A DNA stretch of 64,000 bases from Polynucleobacter sp. 71A-WALBACH (GCF_018882365.1 NZ_JACVOP010000001.1:1034449-1098448); one strand, 5' to 3'. Positions 1 to 8,369 are shown, counted from the stretch's first letter. Notes: a model not told the origin generated them from the sequence alone. A program made the numbers and translations.

Positions 1-858
1 AGCAAAATGATTTGGTTGCCACGCTTAGATACCGCGCAATTAATTCATCACATGCCGAATTCCACTGTGATGATGGGTGTACCAACATTCTATGTGCGCC
101 TCCTTGCAGACAAAAACTTTAATAAGCATGTCACGCGCAATATGCGGCTATTTGTTTCTGGATCGGCTCCATTGCTTACTGAAACATTTAATACGTTTAA
201 AGAAGTGATTGGTCAGCCAATCCTTGAGCGTTACGGCATGAGTGAGACCGTGATGTTAGTTTCCAATCCGTACAAAGGTAGTCGTGTAGGTGGATCGGTT
301 GGCTTGCCTTTACCAGGCGTCAAGGTTCGCGTTGTCAATGAAAATAACAAGCCTTGTGGCGTTAATGAAATCGGCAGCATCCAAGTTAAGGGTCCAAATA
401 TCTTCAAGGGCTACTGGCGCATGCCTGAAAAAACCGCAGAAGAATTTACTAAAGACGGTTGGTTTAAAACCGGTGACGTTGGTCGTTGGGGTGGGGATGC
501 TAATGGCGGTAAAGCGCCTAAGGATTACCTCTGTATTGTTGGCCGTAGCAAGGATCTGATTATTTCTGGTGGGTATAACGTCTATCCAAAAGAAATTGAG
601 AGTTTTATTGATGACATGGATGGCGTAGACGAAAGTGCTGTGATTGGTATTCCGCATCCAGATTTTGGTGAAGCGGTAATGGCGGTAGTCGTGCCAAAAG
701 CGGGTGCTAAATTAGATGCGCAAGCAATGATCGCCACACTCAAAACGCAAATTGCGAATTTCAAGATTCCAAAGCGTTTGGAGATTGTTGCTGACTTACC
801 TCGCAATGCAATGGGCAAGGTTCAAAAGAATATTCTGCGTCAGCAATACACCAGCTAA
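1..858 (+). CDS. matB: Malonyl-CoA synthase (AMP-forming acyl-CoA ligase), 5' truncated
   Basis: The reading frame is open from base 1 and enters from outside the window, so only the last 285 codons are present. The protein is the C-terminal part of an ANL-superfamily acyl-CoA ligase. Visible landmarks are GVPTFYVRLL, the ERYGMSET adenylate-binding motif, a GSVGLPLPGV stretch, the hinge region around IVGRSKDLIISGGYNVYP and the C-terminal catalytic lysine in the PRNAMGKVQK motif. GVPTFY and the SNPY segment after YGMSET are typical of malonyl-CoA synthetases, which make malonyl-CoA from malonate, ATP and CoA in the cytoplasm. Substrate choice is by family resemblance only; another short-chain acid is possible. 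The gene converges on the TauE-type gene with a 19-base gap. Confidence 0.85.
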   Translation, partial: SKMIWLPRLDTAQLIHHMPNSTVMMGVPTFYVRLLADKNFNKHVTRNMRLFVSGSAPLLTETFNTFKEVIGQPILERYGMSETVMLVSNPYKGSRVGGSVGLPLPGVKVRVVNENNKPCGVNEIGSIQVKGPNIFKGYWRMPEKTAEEFTKDGWFKTGDVGRWGGDANGGKAPKDYLCIVGRSKDLIISGGYNVYPKEIESFIDDMDGVDESAVIGIPHPDFGEAVMAVVVPKAGAKLDAQAMIATLKTQIANFKIPKRLEIVADLPRNAMGKVQKNILRQQYTS

Positions 859-877
859 TGGCAGTAAAGAAGTCGCC

Positions 878-1696
878 TTAGAAGCCGAATGCCTTGCGGC
901 TTTCATTAAACATGAAGGCCGCAAGCATAAATAGCATCACACCAAAGATGCGCTTTAGCTGAGCTACATTGAGTTTCCTGGCCATTTTTGCGCCCAGTGG
1001 GGCGGTGAATATGCTCACTGCAACAATGCAGAGCACCGCTGGAACATACACAAATCCAAGTGATCCTTCAGGTAGATTGGGATTGCCCCAACTTCCATAC
1101 ATGTAGCCGATCGTCGCTGCAGCTGCAATCGGAAATCCTAGTCCTGAAGAGCTGGCCATTGCCGTATGCGGTTTTACGTTGCACCAAAGCATAAAGGGCA
1201 CAGTAATAAATGCTCCGCCTGCACCTACCAAGCTGGCAATCACGCCTGTCAATGCTCCGAATGAGAAAAGACCAACAGTGCCGGGTAACTCCCGGCCAGC
1301 TGCAGGTTTTTTATTGATGATCATTTGGATCGAGGTGTAGACAATAAAAAGCGCAAAGAATAAAGACAGCCAAGAAGTATTGATAGCTTCGAAAATCTCA
1401 CTGCCGCCAACGAGGCTACCAATCACTAGGCCGGGGCTAAGTGCCGCCACCAGCTTCCAGTCGATGGAGTTGTGTTTGTGGTGTGCCCAGATGGCTGAGG
1501 TGGTGGTAAAGAGGATGGTTGCCATGCCTGTAGCAATGGCCATATGCACGATGACATCTTGACTAAATCCCAAATGATTGAAAACCACAATCATGAAGGG
1601 CACCAGAATCATTCCGCCACCAATCCCGAGAAGTCCCGCTAGGAAACCCGATATGCTTCCGCATAACATCAGCATGGCGATATCAGCTATTGACAT
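878..1696 (-). CDS. TauE/SafE family membrane anion exporter
   Basis: This 272-residue protein is hydrophobic throughout, with about eight predicted membrane segments and the two glycine-rich repeats typical of TauE/SafE proteins (LAGLLGIGGGMILVPF near residue 19 and a second VGAGGAFITVPFML near residue 157). The family moves sulfite, sulfoacetate or related organosulfur anions across the inner membrane, but the substrate cannot be read from this sequence and no sulfonate genes lie nearby. The ATG start at 1696 is preceded by a GGCGGGG Shine-Dalgarno-like stretch that lies in the last bases of the probable 6S RNA, so the gene may be co-transcribed with it. Its length is usual for the family. 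Confidence 0.88.
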   Translation of the reverse strand: MSIADIAMLMLCGSISGFLAGLLGIGGGMILVPFMIVVFNHLGFSQDVIVHMAIATGMATILFTTTSAIWAHHKHNSIDWKLVAALSPGLVIGSLVGGSEIFEAINTSWLSLFFALFIVYTSIQMIINKKPAAGRELPGTVGLFSFGALTGVIASLVGAGGAFITVPFMLWCNVKPHTAMASSSGLGFPIAAAATIGYMYGSWGNPNLPEGSLGFVYVPAVLCIVAVSIFTAPLGAKMARKLNVAQLKRIFGVMLFMLAAFMFNESRKAFGF

Positions 1697-1699
1697 GAA

Positions 1700-1914
1700 T
1701 TCCCCGCCTTGGCCGCTAGGCCGTCATCCTGAACCCTAGGGTTCAAGTTGGAACGGCTACTCTGTTTCGGGTGCATTAAGAATTTCAGGGAGTGAACAGC
1801 GCTAAGCTGCCACTGTGAAGATTCGAAACGCTCACGCCCACAGTGTAAAGATCGTTCCTGATGCTTGCGCATCGGTTCAAGGAACTATTGGCCTTGGCGA
1901 ACCAGGCAGGGAAA
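1700..1914 (-). ncRNA. ssrS: 6S RNA (RNA polymerase regulator)
   Basis: The position just downstream of zapA on the same strand is the classical ssrS locus. On the minus strand the bases at 1902-1914 (UUUCCCUGCCUGG) can pair with those at 1700-1712 (CCAAGGCGGGGAA), forming a closing stem. CACUGUG and CACAGUG pair to form a terminal arm. Near the 3' end, CUUGAACCCUAGGGUUCA followed by GGAUGACGGCC closely resembles the CUUGAACCAAGGGUUCAAGG part of E. coli 6S RNA. 6S RNA imitates an open promoter and binds sigma70 RNA polymerase in stationary phase. The ends are set from pairing only; about 215 nt is a little long, and a shorter form starting near 1885 is possible. No real ORF fits here. Confidence 0.75.
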
Positions 1915-2239
1915 GGGTTTGCATTAGAGCATCTACTTGGTCTTCCAGGGTATGAATCTCGCTCTGGAGTCGAGCAATCTCTTCTGGATTGGAGTTGGGT
2001 GACATGCTCTGCGCAGGAATTTGTTGTGAAGTAGTTTGCAATTTAATGAGATCACCCGCAATCTTCAGTGCGGCCATCATGCTGGCACGTTCAATGCTAC
2101 GGTTACCACCATTGATTGCCAATTGAATTTGCTCATCCACTAATGTGCACGCTGCACGAAGTAGGGGCTCATGTTCAGTGCTGGTTGCTAAAGTAATTTT
2201 TTGACCGGCGAGGGTTACTTCAATGCGTTGTTGGCTCAT
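1877..2239 (-). CDS. zapA: Cell division protein ZapA
   Basis: The product is a small (120-residue) protein with the ZapA pattern: an N-terminal strand region beginning MSQQRIEVTLAGQKITL, a conserved helical core (LRAACTLVDEQIQ, then ASMMAALKIAGDLI), and a C-terminal coiled coil (EIARLQSEIHTLEDQVDALM). ZapA binds and bundles FtsZ at the Z ring. An ATG six bases upstream (2245) is also in frame, but an AGAGG ribosome site sits six bases before the 2239 ATG, so that start is preferred. The start overlaps the end of the ZapB-like gene, and the 3' end runs into the probable 6S RNA. This order matches many proteobacteria. Confidence 0.88.
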   Translation of the reverse strand: MSQQRIEVTLAGQKITLATSTEHEPLLRAACTLVDEQIQLAINGGNRSIERASMMAALKIAGDLIKLQTTSQQIPAQSMSPNSNPEEIARLQSEIHTLEDQVDALMQTLSLPGSPRPIVP

Positions 2240-2504
2240 TGTCATCCTCTGGATTGGTTGGTGTCACGGGTTCACCGAGCAAGTTCAATTGACGTCCATC
2301 ACTTTGTTCTGGCAGACGACTCAAGATATGCTGAATCCGTTTTTGTGCATCCTCAATTTTGGTCTCAAGTTGACTTCGATCTTGATGTAGTGCCTTGACG
2401 GCATCAGAGATCAGCTGAATTTTTCTAGATAGCCTCAGGAGTGATGCGGCTATCAGATCGGATTCAGTGGAGTCGCTTGGGACGTGAGGGTTGTACTCGG
2501 TCAT
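2220..2504 (-). CDS. Small coiled-coil protein upstream of zapA (ZapB-like)
   Basis: This 94-residue protein is mostly one predicted coiled coil (residues about 18 to 65, LLRLSRKIQLIS through KIEDAQKRIQHILSRL) with an acidic, Pro/Thr-rich tail. It overlaps the start of zapA by about 20 bases, so the two are translationally linked. A small coiled-coil gene directly before zapA is common in betaproteobacteria and is often labelled ZapB-like or a cell division protein, but sequence identity to E. coli ZapB is not evident by eye. A TACAAT hexamer at 2511-2516 lies only about six bases before the ATG, which would make the transcript nearly leaderless if that is the promoter. Confidence 0.75.
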   Translation of the reverse strand: MTEYNPHVPSDSTESDLIAASLLRLSRKIQLISDAVKALHQDRSQLETKIEDAQKRIQHILSRLPEQSDGRQLNLLGEPVTPTNPEDDNEPTTH

Positions 2505-2555
2505 ATAGGCATTGTAGCCTTAGGGAAAAGCTTTGTGGAACCCCTGATTTTGGGC

Positions 2556-3317
2556 TTAGTTCGGTAAAGCTATCCAATCATTACCAAGCTTTTCCAGGTG
2601 AATGCGGCCATCAAATAAGGATATGAGGGCTTGGTGAGTAGCGGGATCTTGACTAGACCCTTGAAAATGCAGTTTGCCTCGATTTAGCATCACCACATGG
2701 TCGGCCCGGAGCGCAAAATGGATTTCATGCAACACGGTTACCAAGGTTTTACCCTGCGCTAGTAAATTGCTTTGCCATTTTAAGAAATCGGCCTGATGGG
2801 GAGGATCTAAGTTAGCCAGCGGTTCATCCATGATGAGGATGTCAGAATCCACGGCAAGCAGACGCGCCAATAAAACTCGCTGACGTTCGCCTCCGGATAG
2901 CTTCTGCAGCTGGCGATGATGTAAATGCCAAGCATCAGTCTGTTGCAAAGCTTGCTCAACTGATCTGTGATCAGTCTCTGATGGTAGATGAAGCCATCCT
3001 TGATGGGGAAGACGCCCCAACATGACGGTGTCATACACGCTGAGAGAGTCTCCAAATTCATCTGGAGTATTTGAGCTTTGATCAAGCCAAGCAATTTTCT
3101 TAGCTAGATCTTTCTGGGTAAACGAAGCAATGTTCCTCCCATCAATTGTGATGGATCCATCCCATTTCAGTAAGTCAGTCATCGCTTGCAAGAGGGAGGA
3201 TTTGCCTGCGCCATTGGGCCCAATAACGCTAGTCCATTTTCCCTGTGGGATATCCAGATTGAGGTCTGAGAGAATGGCGCATGGACCTCTATATACAGTG
3301 AGCTGGCGGGTTTTCAT
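2556..3317 (-). CDS. btuD: Cobalamin ABC transporter ATP-binding protein
   Basis: The 253-residue ATPase has a Walker A motif GPNGAGKSS near residues 33-41, the ABC signature LSGGERQR, Walker B DILIMDEP followed by the D-loop ANLD, and a switch histidine in TVLHEIHFALR. It belongs to the FecE/BtuD group that powers B12 and siderophore import. The start overlaps the end of the permease gene by four bases (ATGA), as expected for one operon with the permease, periplasmic binding protein and TonB receptor. The riboswitch at the head of the operon points to cobalamin rather than iron as the substrate. This is the last gene of the operon. Confidence 0.9.
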   Translation of the reverse strand: MKTRQLTVYRGPCAILSDLNLDIPQGKWTSVIGPNGAGKSSLLQAMTDLLKWDGSITIDGRNIASFTQKDLAKKIAWLDQSSNTPDEFGDSLSVYDTVMLGRLPHQGWLHLPSETDHRSVEQALQQTDAWHLHHRQLQKLSGGERQRVLLARLLAVDSDILIMDEPLANLDPPHQADFLKWQSNLLAQGKTLVTVLHEIHFALRADHVVMLNRGKLHFQGSSQDPATHQALISLFDGRIHLEKLGNDWIALPN

Positions 3318-4291
3318 GAGCGCGCCCTAAAAGAGGTTTGCCTGAGCAGAACCAGTAGATATAGGCCACCCAAGACTGCAGTCACAACACCAACGGGAAT
3401 TTCAATTGGTGCAAAGACAGTGCGTGCGATGAGGTCTGAGCTGAGTAGTAATATTCCGCCACCGAGGCAGGAGAATATAAGTTGTACGCGTTGCCGTCCA
3501 CCAGAAAGCTTTCTGACTAAGTGCGGGGCTGCTAGTCCAACAAAAGCTACCAAGCCTGTTTGCGCAACAGCACAACCTGTTGCAAGGGCAAGAATACCGA
3601 TCAATATGAGGCGGAGTTGATCTAGTGGCAGGCCTAAAGTGCGGGCAGTGCTTTCGCCGAGTGAGAGTGCATCGAGTACGGGGCTAATGATCAGTGTGAT
3701 AACTAGGCAAAGTGAAAGAGCAATTGCCATTAGTCCTACGCCTGACCAATTCAATAAGCTGGTGTTGCCAAGCATGAAGGATTGAATGCTTTGAAATAGA
3801 TCAGGGCGAATAAATGTAAATAAAGAATTCGCTGCACCTAAGATTACGCTGATCACTACCCCGGATAACAGGAGGCGCAAGGAACTGCGGTAGCCGCCAG
3901 CCAGAAGGAGAGAGGCAAGCACGCCAAGTAGCGCTCCAAGAAAGGCGCCACCATTGAGCCCAATGATTTCTAGCCAAGAGTTACCAAGGTAGGCAAAGCA
4001 AAGAATGCTGCCCACCCCAAGTAGGGCGCCCGATGCGCTTCCTAGTAGATAGGGGTCAGCTAAAGGATTGCGAAATAGGCTTTGTGCAATACCGCCAGCA
4101 AGCCCCAATAAAGCGCCGGCAAGATAGGCACCCAATGATCTTGGCAGTCTAATATCAAACAAAATAGTTTGATCCGACCCTGGCATATTCCAGCTAGCTC
4201 CTAAGCTTCCGAGTAAGGTCCCAAGCAATACCAAGACCGCACTGAGAATGAGTAGGCTGGATAACTTGCGAAGAAAATGATTTTTTTGCAT
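3314..4291 (-). CDS. btuC: Cobalamin ABC transporter permease
   Basis: This is a FecCD/BtuC-type inner-membrane permease of about 325 residues with around ten hydrophobic segments. Family landmarks are RLPRSLGAYLAGALLGLAGG near the N-terminus, RNPLADPYLLGSASGA, and the coupling region GLVAFVGLAAPHLVRKL. The frame stays open to an ATG at 4324, but the ATG at 4291 shares bases with the stop codon of the binding-protein gene (TAATG) and gives the usual BtuC length and N-terminus, so it is chosen. The protein forms the membrane channel for the ATPase encoded directly downstream, with which it overlaps by four bases. Confidence 0.9.
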   Translation of the reverse strand: MQKNHFLRKLSSLLILSAVLVLLGTLLGSLGASWNMPGSDQTILFDIRLPRSLGAYLAGALLGLAGGIAQSLFRNPLADPYLLGSASGALLGVGSILCFAYLGNSWLEIIGLNGGAFLGALLGVLASLLLAGGYRSSLRLLLSGVVISVILGAANSLFTFIRPDLFQSIQSFMLGNTSLLNWSGVGLMAIALSLCLVITLIISPVLDALSLGESTARTLGLPLDQLRLILIGILALATGCAVAQTGLVAFVGLAAPHLVRKLSGGRQRVQLIFSCLGGGILLLSSDLIARTVFAPIEIPVGVVTAVLGGLYLLVLLRQTSFRARS

Positions 4292-5196
4292 TACCGAGAT
4301 GATGACATCTTCTCTTGAATGCATTGGGAAATAATGAGTGCTGCTTCCCCCATTCGAGGGCCAGGGCGTACCAAAATATCGTTTTGTTCACCCGAAAATA
4401 CACAAATTCTATTTTTGGAAATTGCTGGTATGGAGTTCCAGCCTGGACGCTTTTGAATATCAACTGCGGTTGATTCAGTAAGGAGAATGACATCAGGTTT
4501 CTCCTGCACTACAAACTCAGGGTTAATTTTAGGAAATGGGCCAAGCGATTTTGGAATGATATTGACTAGTGCTAATTGAGTCAGAATTTCGCCAATAAAA
4601 GAAGTGTTGCCTGCCGCAAAGGGTGCTGGATTAATTTCAAAGTACACACGTACATTTTGATTGCTAGTTGCTAGTTGCTTATTGGCACGCATGATTTCTT
4701 TCTGGATTTGATTCCATACTCGAGCTTTCTCGGAGCTGCCCAGCAAGAGGTCAAGTTTTTGCAGCGCGCGCTCTTCATCGCCCATGGACTTAACATCCAA
4801 TGCAAAATTTTTGATACCCAAGCCATTGAGTCGCGCTATTACTGGAGAGGCTTTCTCCAGTAAAACAACATCCGGCTTAAGTTGCGCAATACGCTCGATA
4901 TTGATATCACCCATTCCACCCAGCTTAGGGAGGCCTTGAATTGATTTTGGCCAATTGGAAAATCGATCTACCCCAACCAAAGCGCTACATTTGCCCAGAG
5001 CGCAAACAGACTCAGTGAGAGAGGGCAGGAGACTCACAATTCTCTGGGGTGGATTATCAAAGCCCACAACAACTCCTCGGTCATCAGCGACTGAGACAGG
5101 TGCAGCAAAAACAGCCAAGGAAAATCCCGCTAGAAATAAAGTAGCCCCGATCAGCAAATAGCGTGTGCGGGTTGAGAGTTGCAGCGTGATTTTCAA
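4291..5196 (-). CDS. btuF: Periplasmic cobalamin-binding protein
   Basis: The 301-residue protein starts with a basic segment and a hydrophobic stretch ending in AVFAAPVSV, a likely Sec signal peptide or anchor. The mature part has the class III binding-protein pattern: PPQRIVSLLPSLTESVCALG, VGVDRFSNWP, LKPDVVLLE, and a C-terminal lobe with KPDVILLTEST and RPGPRMGEAA. These match BtuF, which delivers B12 to BtuCD. The start codon is TTG at 5196, ten bases after the receptor gene; no ATG gives a complete signal peptide. It overlaps the permease start by one base. A siderophore or heme ligand would look similar, but the riboswitch favours cobalamin. Confidence 0.88.
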   Translation of the reverse strand: MKITLQLSTRTRYLLIGATLFLAGFSLAVFAAPVSVADDRGVVVGFDNPPQRIVSLLPSLTESVCALGKCSALVGVDRFSNWPKSIQGLPKLGGMGDINIERIAQLKPDVVLLEKASPVIARLNGLGIKNFALDVKSMGDEERALQKLDLLLGSSEKARVWNQIQKEIMRANKQLATSNQNVRVYFEINPAPFAAGNTSFIGEILTQLALVNIIPKSLGPFPKINPEFVVQEKPDVILLTESTAVDIQKRPGWNSIPAISKNRICVFSGEQNDILVRPGPRMGEAALIISQCIQEKMSSSR

Positions 5197-5206
5197 GATC
5201 TATCAA

Positions 5207-7318
5207 TCAAAGTGTGTACTTGACGCTTAAGAAGACTGCGCGAGGATCATTTGGATAGTAGTAGTAACCTGTGGTTAGCTGCCCCCCTGGAGCGGAGATT
5301 GAGCCGTAGCCCCCATACGTTGAATAGGCTGTGTTACCAATATTTTTGATTGATAATTTACTCTCCCACTTACCCGTTTTATAGGTTGCGTACACATCGC
5401 CTACTGTATACGAAGGCATTTTTGCAAGGCCATTGCTAATGCCGGGATCAGAGTCATACATTTGTTGGCCAACAAAATTTACTACTCCACCAATTGCCCA
5501 CTCTCGATTAACAAGGTATTGAGCTCTTGCATTAAGAATTAAGTCTGGCACCAGGGAGACCGAGGTTCCGCTATAGACCCCTGTTGTGTAGGCTGTTTTT
5601 TGATATTTACCGCCGCCTGAGATGCTGAAATTAGAGGTGGCATTCAATGTTGAGTCTACTAGAACCCCCTTCCTTCCGATGTTATCGGCGGAGTTTGTGT
5701 TGTAAAAAGTGCTTGGGTCATAGCGGATTTCATTTTGTGTAATTGACTGAAAAGCCGATCCAGAGATGCGTACATTGCTCATGTTCCACTCTCCGCCTAC
5801 TTCATAGGTTTGGGTGGTTTGTGGCTTTAGGATGCCCGAGAAAATCCTGTTTCCCATTGCATCCCATCCCCAAAATTCATCAATATTTGCGAATCGAAAT
5901 GACTGGTTCCATTTCGCATAAATTTTCTGACCTTTTACATAGTTGTAATTAAAGGCCACATCCCCAGCATTTGCCCCATAAGTTTGGCTTCCGGTAACTG
6001 GTGATGGGGAGGTAATTTCAGAGTTATTGGCGCTGGCCATCTGCACTTGCCTTCTGTAGCCTCCACTTAATTCAACATCCTTGATTAGCGGGATTCTGCT
6101 AATGATGTATACGGATTGATTGATTAAATTTGCAGACTGCACGTTGCTCAATTGATTGTTGTAATAACCAGCACCTTGGTTCGCAATAATTGCTTGCTGC
6201 GCAAGGCTTCCATATGCATTGGAAGCCCCTTGATTAGCTTTATTAAAATCATAGCCAACAACCGTTGTCCCAAAGCTTCCAAGATTTGCTTTGAGTTTTG
6301 GATTAAAGGTCAGATCCCAGCTTTGAATATTTGTGCTGGTAGGTCCTCCGGGGTAGGTGGATCCCCAAAAATTAATAAGTGAATCCTGTGAGTTGTAGTA
6401 TGGGGCGTTATAGCCTATGGATCTATTTCCATAGGATGCATCAACTTCAAAAATATAGTTTTCACTAAGACCTTTAATCGCCCCAGCTCGTATGCCCGAG
6501 TTCACTCCAGTGTTACTAGAGCCAATATTATTAAATTTGGCTGCTTGAGGATTTCCTTGTCCAACTTGTCCGACTACACCCCCTGGCAATTGTTGGTTGG
6601 TATAGCTGTAATATGCATCAGCATACACATTGTCAATTCCACCTAAAGCTTGAGAAACTTTTGCATCAAATGCATAGGCATTGGCAGCTGAGTTTGCTCT
6701 CCACCCCTGACTATTAGAGCTATTAGCCGTTAATTGCAGAGTAGTGTTTTCAACTTTGTTGCGCAGAATTGCATTGCCAATATATGTTCCAAAACTACCA
6801 GCAGTAATGCTTGCTTGATTGAGGTTGGTTTTGCCACCATTGGTAATGATGTTGATTACCCCACCAACTGCGCCGTTGCCATACTGGACGCTTGCGCCAC
6901 CTTGAACAATTTCAATGCGTTCAATTGAATCAATGGGAATGGATTCCCAGGCAACCCCCAAAGAGTCTATGGGGTTCAATCTTTGGCCATCAACCAAGAT
7001 GAGCGTATTGCTATTTGCAGTTGCTCCAAATCCCCCCATATCTACAGTGGCATCTAAATTGAGTTGCCCGCCATTAGTACTTCTTACGTTAAGCCCACCA
7101 ATTTGTGAGAGCACATCAGGAATATTGTTGGACGTGGAATTTGCTATCTCATCACGCGTGATGACTTTGACATTTGCTGGAACCTCATTGAGATTCTCTT
7201 CAAAGCGTGAGCCAGAAACTATCACTGTCGATTGAGAGTTTTGGGCTACTGCTCCAAATGATATTGCTGCGCCGCAAAATAGGGCGACTAGCATTTTGCT
7301 ACTGAACTGCTGTTTCAT
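5207..7318 (-). CDS. TonB-dependent outer membrane receptor for cobalamin (BtuB-like)
   Basis: The 703-residue product starts with a signal peptide (MKQQFSSKMLVALFCG..., cleavage near GAVAQ), then a TonB-box-like STVIVSGSRFE, a plug domain (VKVITRDEIANS, ILVDGQRLNP, ERIEIVQGGASVQYGNGAVG, GVINIITNGG) and a long beta-barrel ending in an aromatic residue pair pattern SVKYTL. It is first in the operon with the B12 binding protein, permease and ATPase, and its long leader is a cobalamin riboswitch, so import of cobalamin or a related corrinoid is the natural reading. It is longer than E. coli BtuB. A possible ribosome site is AGAAGG, about seven bases before the ATG. Confidence 0.9.
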   Translation of the reverse strand: MKQQFSSKMLVALFCGAAISFGAVAQNSQSTVIVSGSRFEENLNEVPANVKVITRDEIANSTSNNIPDVLSQIGGLNVRSTNGGQLNLDATVDMGGFGATANSNTLILVDGQRLNPIDSLGVAWESIPIDSIERIEIVQGGASVQYGNGAVGGVINIITNGGKTNLNQASITAGSFGTYIGNAILRNKVENTTLQLTANSSNSQGWRANSAANAYAFDAKVSQALGGIDNVYADAYYSYTNQQLPGGVVGQVGQGNPQAAKFNNIGSSNTGVNSGIRAGAIKGLSENYIFEVDASYGNRSIGYNAPYYNSQDSLINFWGSTYPGGPTSTNIQSWDLTFNPKLKANLGSFGTTVVGYDFNKANQGASNAYGSLAQQAIIANQGAGYYNNQLSNVQSANLINQSVYIISRIPLIKDVELSGGYRRQVQMASANNSEITSPSPVTGSQTYGANAGDVAFNYNYVKGQKIYAKWNQSFRFANIDEFWGWDAMGNRIFSGILKPQTTQTYEVGGEWNMSNVRISGSAFQSITQNEIRYDPSTFYNTNSADNIGRKGVLVDSTLNATSNFSISGGGKYQKTAYTTGVYSGTSVSLVPDLILNARAQYLVNREWAIGGVVNFVGQQMYDSDPGISNGLAKMPSYTVGDVYATYKTGKWESKLSIKNIGNTAYSTYGGYGSISAPGGQLTTGYYYYPNDPRAVFLSVKYTL

Positions 7319-7483
7319 GATGAACCTTCTGCCTTCGAATCACCTAGCTAACTTCCCCGTAAGCTGGGTCGAACAGAATTCCACTTTTTGAGAGCTCAGG
7401 CGTCAATTGGGCATCTTGCCTTTTTGGCAGGGGATGCTTCATCGGCGCGCGAAGATCCCCGTCCGCAAAATTCCACCTGTCTT
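7319..7483 (-). promoter_or_regulatory. Expression platform between cobalamin riboswitch and receptor gene
   Basis: This 165-base leader separates the riboswitch core from the receptor start. On the transcript it contains a hairpin made from GCAUC...GCC-AAAAA-GGC...GAUGC (7411-7437) and then CAAUUGACGC (7400-7409). That decamer is a perfect reverse complement of GCGUCAAUUG inside the B12-box loop (7529-7538). No strong intrinsic terminator with a U tract was seen, so control of translation or a long-range pairing switch is more likely than simple attenuation. That last point is inference. Confidence 0.6.
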
Positions 7484-7660
7484 GGCCGGTATCCGGGCTA
7501 GTAAATCTCAGAATCTGGCCTTCCCATGCAATTGACGCGCACAGTGGCTTACTCAGACTCCTGACACCCTCACATTAAAGTTAGGGTGTATTTACTTACC
7601 GTTGCGGGGGCAGCACACGTTTAGTGTTTCCCGTTTAACTTTATTGCACTGCAATAAAGC
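7484..7660 (-). promoter_or_regulatory. Cobalamin (AdoCbl) riboswitch
   Basis: Read on the minus strand, the conserved pieces appear in order: a GCUUUAUUGC/GCAAUAAAG stem (about 7639-7660), AAACGGGAAAC (7626-7636), GUGCUGCCCCCGCAACGGUA (about 7596-7616), the hairpin ACACCCUAAC...GUGAGGGUGU, then the B12 box GCCACUG...GGGAAGGC (7518-7549) and the closing AGCCCGGAUACCGGCC (7484-7499). This is the classical cobalamin riboswitch aptamer. It sits upstream of the TonB receptor and B12 ABC transporter genes and should lower their expression when adenosylcobalamin is plentiful. Confidence 0.97.
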
Positions 7661-7718
7661 ACCACGACTCCTCAATTCTATCTCAGGCCGGCTCCAGCTC
7701 CGTTTAAAGGCCCAAAAA

Positions 7719-7735
7719 AGCCTACAATATAGGCT
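7719..7735 (+). promoter_or_regulatory. Inverted repeat overlapping a probable -10 of the Crp/FNR-type gene
   Basis: AGCCTA-CAATA-TAGGCT is a perfect 6-base inverted repeat about 16 bases before the regulator's ATG. It overlaps TACAAT (7723-7728), a good -10 hexamer. It might be an operator for another protein or a chance palindrome; no -35 element stands out. Confidence 0.4.
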
Positions 7736-7751
7736 CTAGGATTAAGGATTC

Positions 7752-8369
7752 ATGACAGCATTAGATAAGCACCCCGAAAAAAACCTGATTCGTCTGCAGC
7801 TGAGCCAAAACTCGGTATTAAAAAGCTTGGATTCTGAGGCAATGGCTGATTTAGAGCGCCATTTAGTGATCTCAGACCTTAAAAAATCAGAAATTCTGCT
7901 TCATCAAGGCGATCACCAGATGGAGCAGTACTTTGTGCTGGATGGAATCTTGAAGCGCATCGTTTCTAGTGCTGACGCAAAAGAGATGATTTTGCGTTTT
8001 GCCATCGAAAAAGATATCGAAACGAGTTATGCGGCTTGGCGCCTCAAGACGGCCGCCCCATATAGCATCGCCTCAGTGACAAAGGCTCGCGTTGCCCGTA
8101 TGCCCCTCAAGAAGTGGGCTGAATTTTTGGATGCCCATAAGCCACTTAAAGAAAGCTTTGAATTTGAAGTCATGCGCTTGATGAGCGAGATCATGGCTCA
8201 TACGATTACCCTCCATATGCTGGATGCGCCAGGTCGTGTAGAGCGTTTTTTACGTAAATATGAGGATTTGTTTGAGTTGCTCCCTAAAAAAGAGCTGGCT
8301 GCCTACCTCAACCTCTCTCCAGAGACTTTAAGTCGCCTAAAAACAAAGCACAAAGAGCTCTTTGTCTAA
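7752..8369 (+). CDS. Crp/FNR-family transcriptional regulator of the oxalate cluster
   Basis: The 205-residue protein has a cyclic-nucleotide-binding-type beta-barrel (residues about 15-115, with ILLHQGDHQMEQYFVLDGIL), a long dimerisation helix near 120-150 and a helix-turn-helix near 175-200 (LAAYLNLSPETLSRLKTK). The recognition helix carries the E..SR pattern of FNR-type proteins that read TTGA half-sites. The N-terminal iron-sulfur cysteines of true FNR are absent, so oxygen sensing through a [4Fe-4S] cluster is unlikely. The gene lies directly before oxalyl-CoA decarboxylase and a perfect TTGAC-N4-GTCAA palindrome, so it is the obvious candidate regulator of that operon. An AAGGA ribosome site precedes the ATG. 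The ligand is unknown. Confidence 0.85.
   Translation: MTALDKHPEKNLIRLQLSQNSVLKSLDSEAMADLERHLVISDLKKSEILLHQGDHQMEQYFVLDGILKRIVSSADAKEMILRFAIEKDIETSYAAWRLKTAAPYSIASVTKARVARMPLKKWAEFLDAHKPLKESFEFEVMRLMSEIMAHTITLHMLDAPGRVERFLRKYEDLFELLPKKELAAYLNLSPETLSRLKTKHKELFV

Noticed and set aside
1687..1872. A 61-codon ORF on the minus strand between zapA and the TauE-type gene
   Set aside because: It overlaps the structured region that matches 6S RNA and encodes no recognisable protein; a structural RNA explains the region better.
2504..2516. Leaderless promoter for the ZapB-like gene
   Set aside because: TACAAT is well placed for a leaderless start, but no convincing -35 element was found, so it is mentioned only with the gene.
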